NCBI GenBank assembly: GCA_002299965.1
Contig: DBOM01000044.1
Span: 1 to 8,956 of the forward strand
Reading direction: 5' to 3'
Source: Caldiserica bacterium UBA646
GTDB taxonomy: Bacteria > Caldisericota > Caldisericia > Caldisericales > Caldisericaceae
Length of the DNA: 8,956 nucleotides
In this document: positions 1 through 5,364 of the stretch, piece after piece
Position numbering within the stretch: the first letter of the stretch is position 1
How the letters are laid out: each line of letters opens with the position of its first letter
Translations under genes and position numbers: made by a program
Notes under the pieces: model-generated
What the model was told of the DNA's origin: nothing
Seen by the model: only the letters and a program-made list of their open reading frames with translations
The model's database searches: none

Positions 1-77
1 GGGCTTGGTCCGGAATCTCCTCCTTTTTCTTGGCACTACGGGTCTTTGCGAGGGAGTGAAACGACCGCGGCAATCCC
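1..77. repeat. Dispersed intergenic repeat, truncated by window edge
   Basis: The stretch combines two blocks that I recall as common intergenic repeats in many unrelated bacterial genomes. One carries GGTCCGGAATCTC (8-20). The other runs from about 41 to 77 and carries TTTGCGAGGGAGTGAAACGA followed by GGCAATCC. No reading frame of interest crosses it. The left edge is cut by the window. The family resemblance is from memory and was not searched, so copy number in this genome is unknown. Confidence 0.5.
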
Positions 78-85
78 ATTTTTTT
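40..85 (+). terminator. Terminator-like hairpin for an upstream gene
   Basis: GGG (40-42) and TTGC (46-49) can pair with GCAA (70-73) and CCC (75-77), and a run of seven T follows directly at 79-85. The stem is interrupted and the loop is long, so this is a weak hairpin. It would end a plus-strand transcript entering from the left edge. It coincides with the repeat, so the pairing may simply be a property of that repeat. Confidence 0.3.
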
Positions 86-175
86 CTTTTCAACTCCTTT
101 TTAAAATTTTCATATATATTTTGATGAACCAACGATACTATTTCGTATAGATTTTTGATAAGGCAATTCGGGGAC

Positions 176-204
176 TTGACAAGAACAAAAAAAGAGTTTA
201 AAAT
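176..204 (+). promoter_or_regulatory. Sigma70-type promoter P1
   Basis: A perfect -35 box TTGACA (176-181) is followed by a 17-bp spacer and a -10 box TAAAAT (199-204). The predicted start is near 211. It lies about 180 bp before the first pilin gene and immediately before the structured RNA segment, so it may drive that RNA alone or a long pilin leader. Confidence 0.7.
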
Positions 205-210
205 TATGTT

Positions 211-316
211 AAGTAAAATGGGGTAGTATATAAAAAAATGACAGCGAAGAGCTGTATCTTAGTGATGGACGCTGTGGGATACAGGGAGCTGAGTGGCGTA
301 ACCGGCATTTTTTTAT
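211..316 (+). ncRNA. Structured RNA, leader or small RNA, family not recognised
   Basis: The segment starts just after promoter P1 and has no convincing reading frame. A perfect 11-bp inverted repeat closes it: ATAAAAAAATG (230-240) pairs with CATTTTTTTAT (306-316), so the U-run is also the 3' strand of the closing stem. Inside, ACAGC (241-245) pairs with GCTGT (251-255), and CTGT (272-275) can pair with ACAG (281-284). Alternative pairings exist: ACAGCG (241-246) with CGCTGT (270-275), and CTGTATC (252-258) with GATACAG (278-284), which together would form a pseudoknot. GCTG (288-291) can pair with CGGC (303-306) just before the U-run, giving a terminator-like end. I compared it from memory with the c-di-GMP-I and -II, TPP, fluoride, purine, cobalamin and SAM consensus motifs and found no match. 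It could be an independent small RNA, because a second promoter follows, or an attenuating leader of the pilin operon. Confidence 0.45.
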
Positions 317-331
317 TCTAATTGGATGTAT

Positions 332-360
332 TTGACTTGAGGAATTTTTTGATATAAAAT
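332..360 (+). promoter_or_regulatory. Promoter P2 of the pilin operon
   Basis: TTGACT (332-337), a 17-bp spacer and TAAAAT (355-360) predict a start near 367, giving a leader of about 23 nt that contains the SD sequence AGGGGAG (381-387) of the first pilin gene at 390. The -10 box and spacer length match promoter P1 at 176-204. Confidence 0.65.
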
Positions 361-389
361 ACATACTAAAGAGCAATGGAAGGGGAGCG

Positions 390-1067
390 ATGAGAATAAA
401 GCGTCTTTGCAATGCAAAAAAAGGGTTTAGCTTAATTGAGGTAATAATAGCGCTGGCTATCCTTATGATTGTAGTGCTTGGATTGCTAACCAGTTATTAC
501 TCTTATTACAGAAATATGGTGGACCTCCGTATTCAAACAATTGGCCAGAACCTTGCGCAACTGCAATTGGAAGATGTTCAAAACCTTGCTGCTTCTGTAA
601 TTGATTCTGATATTATTGATAGTACTATTGGTTATCTGCCAAACTATCCTGCCGATGCTGATCCTACTGAGAATATTTATAGCTCAGGTCAAATAGACGG
701 TTCATTCCAGATTGAGCGCTTAACTGACATAGTTCTTCTTGATAGCGATGGTAATCCACACGATTTTGCGAATGGGGCTGATACTGTTGGTGGTATTGGA
801 TTAGATAGTTTGTTGCTTCTTCCTGGGAGTATCGCTGTGGATTTTCAAGATACAACTGGAGATGGAAGCCCAGATCATTACATTCTTACACTTCATAAAG
901 AGGTATTCCCGAACTATAAAAAAAAGATTGTGATAACTGATAGAACACCAACTTTGAGTCCGTATAAGAAAATTTTTAACATTCAAGTTACTGTGTATTG
1001 GGATGTGAATGGTGTTGAAAAGAGCATTACAATTACAGGAGAAAAGAGTGATGCAGGAAGCAGCTAA
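390..1067 (+). CDS. PilV/GspI-like minor prepilin
   Basis: Class III signal peptide protein of 225 residues. The short basic leader ends KKG(12), followed by F13-S-L-I-E17, the prepilin peptidase cleavage and methylation site with the conserved Glu at mature position 5, then a hydrophobic helix to about residue 36. Such proteins sit in the inner membrane until they are built into a pilus or pseudopilus. Position first in a minor pilin set, and the sequence FSLIEVIIALAIL, suggest the PilV/GspI type. The C-terminal half has Asp/Gly-rich loops (LDSDGNPHDF, about 110-120; DTTGDGSPDHY, about 155-165) that resemble calcium-binding loops. The SD AGGGGAG two bases before the ATG supports the start. 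The next gene overlaps its end by 17 bp. The prepilin call is firm; the PilV/GspI subtype is inferred. Confidence 0.85.
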   Translation: MRIKRLCNAKKGFSLIEVIIALAILMIVVLGLLTSYYSYYRNMVDLRIQTIGQNLAQLQLEDVQNLAASVIDSDIIDSTIGYLPNYPADADPTENIYSSGQIDGSFQIERLTDIVLLDSDGNPHDFANGADTVGGIGLDSLLLLPGSIAVDFQDTTGDGSPDHYILTLHKEVFPNYKKKIVITDRTPTLSPYKKIFNIQVTVYWDVNGVEKSITITGEKSDAGSS

Positions 1068-1584
1068 GAAAAAGAGGAAAGGTTTTACCTTAGTAGAGTT
1101 GGTTGTTGCACTGGCTATTTTTATTGTAATAATCACTATCTCTTTTTCAACGCTTTCCCGCTTTTTTGCAATGAGAAGTGCTCAGGAGCAGGAAATGATT
1201 TTACAGCAGAATTTCCGCTTTGCACTGGACAAGATGGCTTACGATTTCAGGCAGGCAAGTGGTGAAACTATTCTTATTAAACCTGATAGCAACGCAATGG
1301 GTGAAGAACTGCAATTCAACACCAGTGCTGGGACTGTAACATATAATCTTGGCGATGGTGCAAGCTCGGGAACCTATGCAATTTGTAGGAAAGTAGATAG
1401 CAGTTCCCCACAACCAGTTACGGAGGATATGCATCAACTAGTAAAAGTATATTTTGTTCGCTCTGGTGGTAAGGTTATAATGATTGTCGTGGGAAACCTG
1501 GAATATTTTGGTAAAGAAAGGACAATTTCCTTCAGTTCTTTAGTGTTTTCAAGAAATTCTCCTAATGAATCACCATCACCATAG
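1051..1584 (+). CDS. PilW/GspJ-like minor prepilin
   Basis: Prepilin of 177 residues from the ATG at 1051. That start is preferred over an in-frame codon at 1009 because it gives a usual short leader (MQEAAKKKRKG) and has GGAG about ten bases upstream (1038-1041). Cleavage would follow G11, exposing F-T-L-V-E with Glu5 and a hydrophobic helix rich in Val, Ile and Phe. The region after the helix (QNFRFALDKMAYDFRQAS) is typical of PilW/GspJ-like proteins, which carry a 'lDrmardlR'-type segment there. It overlaps the upstream gene by 17 bp, suggesting translational coupling, and is followed after 12 bp by the next minor pilin. It ends in a Pro/Ser tail (SPNESPSP). Prepilin identity is firm; subtype is moderate. 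Confidence 0.85.
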   Translation: MQEAAKKKRKGFTLVELVVALAIFIVIITISFSTLSRFFAMRSAQEQEMILQQNFRFALDKMAYDFRQASGETILIKPDSNAMGEELQFNTSAGTVTYNLGDGASSGTYAICRKVDSSSPQPVTEDMHQLVKVYFVRSGGKVIMIVVGNLEYFGKERTISFSSLVFSRNSPNESPSP

Positions 1585-1596
1585 GAGGTGATTAAA

Positions 1597-3117
1597 ATGA
1601 TATTATGTAAAAGAAAAGGGATGGCATTAATCACTGTAGTGCTTATTGCAGCCCTTTTTCTCATATCCATTGTAGGGATAAGCGCAAAAGTTATAACCGA
1701 TAAAAAAGTTTCTAATGCTCGTGCTTCTTCCGAAAGGGCTTTGGTTACTGCAGAAACAGGACTTTCGCAGGTTGTATTTAATTTACGTAACGCAGATTTT
1801 ATAACTGATACTACAGCCCCATCGGGAGTGCTTGAACACCTTGATATAGATGGTGTAAAAGCTATTGCAGAAGCCACTCCTGATGAAACGCACGTTCTTT
1901 TGAACCTTGGAGAGCATCCATATTCTGATCCAACTGATGTGCCTTATGTGACCTACTGGGTGAAGATTAAAAAGACTGGTGGTGAGATCTGGACACCTAC
2001 GGATGTTCCTTCGGAGGAGCCACATTATGTTTCTTTGGCAATTTATTCAATGGGTACAGTGTATAATAATTCAACGGCAGATAAAGAGGTAATTGGAAGA
2101 AAGGTAATTAGCACGGACTGCGATGTTGTTTTTAATAAATCGGTGAACACCATTGATTTTGGAATACTTGCTGGAGGCGATATTAATCTTGATGGACATT
2201 CGAGTGAAATAGGTGGCGATATTTTTGCAAATGGTGATATAACTTCAAATAACCCAAGCCAGAAAGTGTATGATGGCGAAGCTTATGCTCACGGCGCAAT
2301 AGATCCGACGATTGCACCTGACCCTAATAGGCATCCGGGGCAGGCCCCTGTTAATATTACTGAAAAATTTGAACAGTACACTAAGGATATGGCTTATGCA
2401 TTTAAGACTGGGGCAGGGCCCTATAATGGAACAGTAGAAGGGTATCCAAATACATCAGAGGGAGTAGTCCAAGACGCTATCGCATCTTATCTTTCTGGAG
2501 ATGAAGAAACGGGCGATACATTAGGAGACATACACGATTTTTATAATGACCTAATGGGTTATGGTGTGGAAGGTTATGTTCCTGCTGATCCAGATAAGTT
2601 TGATAATTTTGGTACTTTGTCCTTGGATCAACTTTTTGACTTACGAAATAAGGCAAACAATATTGTTTACTATCATCAAGGTGAAGTGACCTTAAGTAAT
2701 GCTCACAATTCCCCTGATCTTTCTAACTTAAGGGGAATTATTGTTATAGAAGGCAATTTTGAGATAGCAGGCAATGTAGATATTGGCGATTCAAATTATC
2801 TTGAAGAAGGAAGAAGCGGCCCTGAATTTGCCCTTATCGTTAGAGGAACAATTACGCAAACAGTTGGCACAGCAAACTTTTACGGATTACTTTATGGTGA
2901 GTCTTTCACGATGAGTGCAGGTAACTTTAATTGTCATGGTGCAATAGTAGCTGAGGGAGATATAGAGATAACAGGAAATTCTACGATAACTTTTAAAGAT
3001 ACTGGCTTAAATATTGTAGATGTTCTTGAGTCAAATGGTGTATCTGAAGCAGAATTAGGCTCCTCTTCCTGGAAAGAAATATCATATGAAGAATTTGAAA
3101 ATCCTCCGAGCCCGTAA
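1597..3117 (+). CDS. PilX/GspK-like pilus assembly protein with large passenger domain
   Basis: Protein of 506 residues. A leader MILCKRKG precedes M-A-L-I-T, so mature position 5 is Thr rather than Glu. Absence of Glu5 is known for GspK/PilX tip-type minor pilins. A hydrophobic helix follows (about 10-30), then SERALVTAETGLSQVVFNLR, the usual PilX-type segment with 'AE.G'. The rest is soluble. Around 185-217 and 370-485 there are Gly/Asn-spaced short beta-type repeats (GGDINLDG, GGDIFANGDI, GIIVIEGNFEIAGNVDIGD, GAIVAEGDIEITGN) suggestive of a beta-helical, bactofilin-like fold. Such C-terminal regions occur in other PilX-type proteins. The ATG at 1597 is chosen because AGGAGG (1583-1588) lies eight bases upstream; a GTG at 1588 would overlap that SD. 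It overlaps the next gene by 32 bp and ends in a Pro/Ser tail (ENPPSP). Confidence 0.8.
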   Translation: MILCKRKGMALITVVLIAALFLISIVGISAKVITDKKVSNARASSERALVTAETGLSQVVFNLRNADFITDTTAPSGVLEHLDIDGVKAIAEATPDETHVLLNLGEHPYSDPTDVPYVTYWVKIKKTGGEIWTPTDVPSEEPHYVSLAIYSMGTVYNNSTADKEVIGRKVISTDCDVVFNKSVNTIDFGILAGGDINLDGHSSEIGGDIFANGDITSNNPSQKVYDGEAYAHGAIDPTIAPDPNRHPGQAPVNITEKFEQYTKDMAYAFKTGAGPYNGTVEGYPNTSEGVVQDAIASYLSGDEETGDTLGDIHDFYNDLMGYGVEGYVPADPDKFDNFGTLSLDQLFDLRNKANNIVYYHQGEVTLSNAHNSPDLSNLRGIIVIEGNFEIAGNVDIGDSNYLEEGRSGPEFALIVRGTITQTVGTANFYGLLYGESFTMSAGNFNCHGAIVAEGDIEITGNSTITFKDTGLNIVDVLESNGVSEAELGSSSWKEISYEEFENPPSP

Positions 3118-3619
3118 AGCATTTACTCTTATCGAGGTTGTTATAGTTGTTGCCATAATTATTATTATGGTGGGAGTTGGTATTCCGTTTACTTCAAATA
3201 TGATTGTTGAACGTTCCCTATACAATGCTGCTGCACAGGTTCAGCAGGATATTCGGCTTGCGCAGAATCTTGCAATTACGCACAGTACAACGAGTGAATT
3301 TAAAATTAGTTTTGACCCGGCAAATAATTCCTACACAGTTGAAACTGTCGAAACAAGCGGAGGTGGAAGTAAAATCATCACAAGGAATTTTAACGATGCT
3401 TTAGGTTTCCCAGAATATTTTGATAGCAGCTTAGCAGATTCTGATTCTATTGTGTTTGGTGGTTCAAGTACGATTCCTATTGATCTCAATTTTGACAACC
3501 TTGGACATCCGGATCCGGGTGATGGCTATATTAACCTTATGAACGGATCGGGAAGCAAAATAATTAAGATTGAAGTCTCGGTCATTGGCCGTGTAAATAT
3601 AGTATGGGTTAAAAGATAA
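3086..3619 (+). CDS. GspH/FimT-like minor prepilin, copy 1
   Basis: Prepilin of 177 residues. The leader MKNLKILRARKA ends in Ala, not the usual Gly, before F-T-L-I-E with Glu5, followed by an Ile/Val-rich helix. The remaining sequence has the GspH/FimT plan: an N-terminal helix segment (RSLYNAAAQVQQDIRLAQNL), a strand-rich middle, and a C-terminal VSVIGRVNI segment matching the conserved GspH 'i.vs..Grv' end. FimT/GspH proteins are minor pilins that help start or tip pili; some FimT proteins bind DNA during natural transformation, but that cannot be judged here. The ATG at 3086 has GGAAAG (3071-3076) upstream and overlaps the preceding gene by 32 bp. It is paralogous to the gene at 3862-4410. 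The small-ORF ATG at 3619 overlaps its stop. Confidence 0.85.
   Translation: MKNLKILRARKAFTLIEVVIVVAIIIIMVGVGIPFTSNMIVERSLYNAAAQVQQDIRLAQNLAITHSTTSEFKISFDPANNSYTVETVETSGGGSKIITRNFNDALGFPEYFDSSLADSDSIVFGGSSTIPIDLNFDNLGHPDPGDGYINLMNGSGSKIIKIEVSVIGRVNIVWVKR
3111..3260 (+). repeat. Duplicated pilin segment, copy 1 (copy 2 at 3881-4030)
   Basis: The N-terminal coding parts of the two GspH/FimT-like genes align without gaps at a constant offset of 770 bp. Three blocks are identical: 31 bp (3111-3141 with 3881-3911), 25 bp (3155-3179 with 3925-3949) and 43 bp (3218-3260 with 3988-4030). Between and after these blocks the copies differ clearly. This shows a tandem gene duplication. Confidence 0.85.
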
Positions 3620-3782
3620 TGCGAGATAATTTTTGTCGCAATTCAGTTGATCTATTCTGCAAAGAGGGAGGAACAGGGAAGCAGTAAGGCCTTTAATTGC
3701 GGCAAATAGATGACAAAGTACAATCAAATATATCTTAAAAGAATTTTCGTAACCAATCATATTTCTATCACTTATTTAAATT

Positions 3783-3796
3783 TTGATGTTAATCAA
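3783..3796. promoter_or_regulatory. FNR/CRP-type inverted repeat
   Basis: TTGATGTTAATCAA is a perfect match to the E. coli FNR consensus TTGAT-N4-ATCAA. It lies 65 bp before the second FimT-like gene, in the longest gap of the pilin cluster. I could not find a convincing -35/-10 pair next to it, and no FNR/CRP-family gene is in the window, so its function as an operator is inferred from the motif only. Confidence 0.4.
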
Positions 3797-3861
3797 CCAT
3801 TGAAGTTCAACTTGAATTGCAACCCCAAAAGAAAAAATTTGTTCCTTATGAGGAATACTGT

Positions 3862-4410
3862 ATGACAAATCTTACTTACTCCCGTAAAGCATTTACTCTT
3901 ATCGAGGTTGTGATAGTAATTGCAATAATTATTATTATGGTGGGAGTTGCTGCGCCTATTGCATCAAGTTACATTGTAGAGCGTTCACTATACAATGCTG
4001 CTGCACAGGTTCAGCAGGATATTCGGCTTGTGCAAGAGCTTGCAATTGTTCACAGCAATAATAGTGCAGCGCACTTTAGAATCCATTTTTACCCGGAACA
4101 AAATACTTACAAAATTGAAGCAGATTATGATGCAAATTATGTGCTGGGTTCGGGCACAATAATAAAAAGAGAATTTAACGATGCCTATGGATTCCCAAAA
4201 CATTTTGGGAAAGATACTCCCGACTCAGTTACTTTTGGTTCAGTAAGTGCGCCAGGAAACACTGCAACGATTGATCTTAATTTTAATAATCGAGGGATAT
4301 CTAAAAAAGGCGCGGGACATATTAACCTGATAAATAGAAGTGGGACAAAACAAATTCAAGTGATAGTATCTGTGATTGGCAGGGTACGTATTGAGTGGGT
4401 TGAACGCTAA
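3862..4410 (+). CDS. GspH/FimT-like minor prepilin, copy 2
   Basis: Prepilin of 182 residues from the ATG at 3862, chosen over an in-frame TTG at 3817 because GAGG (3850-3853) lies eight bases upstream and the leader MTNLTYSRKA has normal length. As in copy 1, cleavage would occur after Ala, before F-T-L-I-E. The mature N-terminus, the segment RSLYNAAAQVQQDIRL and the C-terminal VSVIGRVRIEWVER closely match copy 1. The middle has diverged (for example HFRIHFYPEQNTYKIE against FKISFDPANNSYTVE). It is the last gene of the cluster, 242 bp after copy 1, and may have separate control. It is followed by short repeats and a palindrome that could end transcription. Possible separate roles of the two copies (different pilus tips or adhesins) are speculation. 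Confidence 0.83.
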   Translation: MTNLTYSRKAFTLIEVVIVIAIIIIMVGVAAPIASSYIVERSLYNAAAQVQQDIRLVQELAIVHSNNSAAHFRIHFYPEQNTYKIEADYDANYVLGSGTIIKREFNDAYGFPKHFGKDTPDSVTFGSVSAPGNTATIDLNFNNRGISKKGAGHINLINRSGTKQIQVIVSVIGRVRIEWVER

Positions 4411-4452
4411 CCCATTAAACCGCTAACTCTTAACCACGCTAACCTGCTAAAA
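4405..4452 (+). repeat. Three 16-bp tandem units after the last pilin gene
   Basis: CGCTAAC recurs at 4405, 4421 and 4437, exactly 16 bp apart. The units are CGCTAACCCATTAAAC, CGCTAACTCTTAACCA and CGCTAACCTGCTAAAA. The first begins inside the last two codons of the pilin gene. The array runs directly into the palindrome at 4449. Confidence 0.6.
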
Positions 4453-4489
4453 GTGTTTGCTCGGTGCCTGGCACTGAGTGAACACTTTT
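4449..4489. repeat. REP-like palindrome, copy A; possible bidirectional terminator
   Basis: A 41-nt palindrome centred on T4469 has 20-bp arms that pair throughout if three G-U pairs are allowed in the plus-strand RNA. Its inner 31 nt (4454-4484) share the framework of the copies at 5316-5346 and 6230-6260, including the core GGTGCCTGGCAC. The outermost AAAA and TTTT give a U-run on either strand, and it sits between convergent genes (pilin plus, rdgB minus). It could therefore act as a terminator for both, although it belongs to a repeat family. Confidence 0.7.
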
Positions 4490-4509
4490 GTTAATGGGTG
4501 TGTGTCTGC

Positions 4510-4674
4510 CTAAGAAATCTCTTCTTCTTTGTCTTTCTTTATTGTAATTTCTACCGAATCTATCTCCGGTACATTTTTTAATGTATTAATCAGTGCAAAA
4601 ATTACAGACTTAAAAACTTCATAGACATATTTATTTGCTGGAAATCTTTTTCCGTTTACTTTTATCTCTATCAT
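4510..4674 (-). CDS. Putative in-frame internal gene, 54-residue module at RdgB C-terminus
   Basis: The last 54 residues of the RdgB frame begin with Met (MIEIKVNGKRFPANKYVYEV) and read as a small alpha/beta module: a strand, a helix (EVFKSVIFALINTLKN) and a strand (IDSVEITIKK), then a charged tail. I recall similar small proteins of unknown function, with a start like IKVNGK and an amphipathic helix, as separate genes in other bacteria, but could not search. The ATG is preceded at seven bases by a perfect AGGAGG on the minus strand (4682-4687), within codons of RdgB. It may be translated both as a fusion and on its own. No function is proposed. Confidence 0.4.
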   Translation of the reverse strand: MIEIKVNGKRFPANKYVYEVFKSVIFALINTLKNVPEIDSVEITIKKDKEEEIS

Positions 4675-5280
4675 TTTATTGCCTCCTAAAAAATTTTCTT
4701 CTATAATCTTTTTCATTTTATCAAGTGCCTTGCTTCTGTGACTTATTTTATTTTTAATTTCTTTTCCGAGCATTGAAAAACTTTTATCGAAACCAATTGG
4801 CTTAAAAATGGGATCATAGCCAAAACCACTTCCCTCTTTTTTTTCTGGCGTTTCTAAAATTTCTCCTTCTACTATGCCTTCCGTTGTAAAATACTTTTTC
4901 TCTCTTGGAAGATATAGTACGGCAACAGTTCTAAACCGTGCTTTACGGTTTGGATTGTCTTTAAGTAGCTCTAGGATTTTTTTCATTTTTTCATCAAAGG
5001 AAGTTTTTTCGTTAAGGAAACGTGCGGAATTTATCCCTGGTGCACCACCCAGTGCATCGATTTCCAGGCCGGAATCATCCGAGAGTGTGGGGAGTTTGTA
5101 TTTATTTGCATAATATTGAGCTTTTTTAAGTGCATTTTCAAGATATGTTTCTCCGTCTTCTTTGACGGTGTCTTCGTCATCTTCCGGTAACTCAATAATT
5201 TTAATTGGCAGGGTCTTGAGAATCTCTCTGATTTCCTTTATTTTTCCTTTATTTTTTGTTGCAACAAGTATTTTAATCAT
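4510..5280 (-). CDS. rdgB: RdgB/HAM1 XTP/dITP pyrophosphatase with C-terminal extension
   Basis: Protein of 256 residues. Residues 1-198 are a full RdgB/HAM1 enzyme, which hydrolyses non-canonical purine nucleoside triphosphates (ITP, dITP, XTP) to monophosphate and pyrophosphate, keeping them out of DNA and RNA. Visible motifs are ATKNKGKIKEI (7-17), the metal-binding region DGETYLENALKKA, SDDSGLEIDALGGAPG (67-82) and GSGFGYDPIF with KISHRSKAL near the end. The usual family length is about 190-205, so the last 50-60 residues are extra; they form a separate module described at 4510-4674. No SD precedes the ATG; a TATAAT box ends five bases before it, suggesting a leaderless mRNA. Converges with the pilin cluster. 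Enzyme assignment is firm. Confidence 0.93.
   Translation of the reverse strand: MIKILVATKNKGKIKEIREILKTLPIKIIELPEDDEDTVKEDGETYLENALKKAQYYANKYKLPTLSDDSGLEIDALGGAPGINSARFLNEKTSFDEKMKKILELLKDNPNRKARFRTVAVLYLPREKKYFTTEGIVEGEILETPEKKEGSGFGYDPIFKPIGFDKSFSMLGKEIKNKISHRSKALDKMKKIIEENFLGGNKMIEIKVNGKRFPANKYVYEVFKSVIFALINTLKNVPEIDSVEITIKKDKEEEIS
4682..4687 (-). promoter_or_regulatory. Internal ribosome binding site inside rdgB
   Basis: CCTCCT on the plus strand reads AGGAGG on the minus strand, seven bases before the ATG at 4674-4672. It encodes Gly-Gly of the junction FLGGNKM. It is the best-placed strong SD sequence on the minus strand of the window, and it lies inside a gene rather than before one. 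Confidence 0.5.
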
Positions 5281-5285
5281 ACTTT

Positions 5286-5314
5286 ATTATACATATCTTC
5301 CTATTTTCTCCCAA
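5286..5314 (-). promoter_or_regulatory. rdgB promoter, probably leaderless
   Basis: On the minus strand TTGGGA (5314-5309), a 17-bp spacer and TATAAT (5291-5286) predict a start at or next to the A of the rdgB ATG (5280). The -35 box abuts the palindrome at 5315-5347. Confidence 0.5.
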
Positions 5315-5347
5315 TTGTTCGCCTGGTGCCAGGCACCAGGCGAACAA
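5315..5347. repeat. REP-like palindrome, copy B (perfect)
   Basis: Perfect palindrome with 16-bp arms around A5331; the left arm is TTGTTCGCCTGGTGCC. It lies between the stop of the transposase gene and the rdgB promoter, and shares the 31-bp framework and GGTGCC-GGCACC core with the other two copies. No U-run follows on the minus strand, so a role as intrinsic terminator is less likely than for copy A. Confidence 0.85.
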
Positions 5348-5364
5348 ATAGAAAAGGAAAGTCA

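Noticed and set aside
211..316. c-di-GMP, TPP or fluoride riboswitch
   Set aside because: Such switches can control pili, and words such as CUGAG, GUGAUGG and GUAACC recall parts of those consensuses, but the conserved cores and their order are absent.
801..1136. 111-residue minus-strand frame across the PilV/PilW junction
   Set aside because: Antisense to two well-supported prepilin genes, with no SD and no recognisable domain.
1434..1877. 147-residue minus-strand frame over the PilW/PilX junction
   Set aside because: Opposes two prepilin genes with clear starts and motifs; composition looks like a shadow frame.
3464..3760. 98-residue minus-strand frame over the end of FimT copy 1 and the following gap
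   Set aside because: Half of it is antisense to the pilin, it shows no domain, and no promoter or SD supports it.
4405..4500. Start of a CRISPR array
   Set aside because: The 16-bp units have no spacer-repeat structure, and no cas gene is present.
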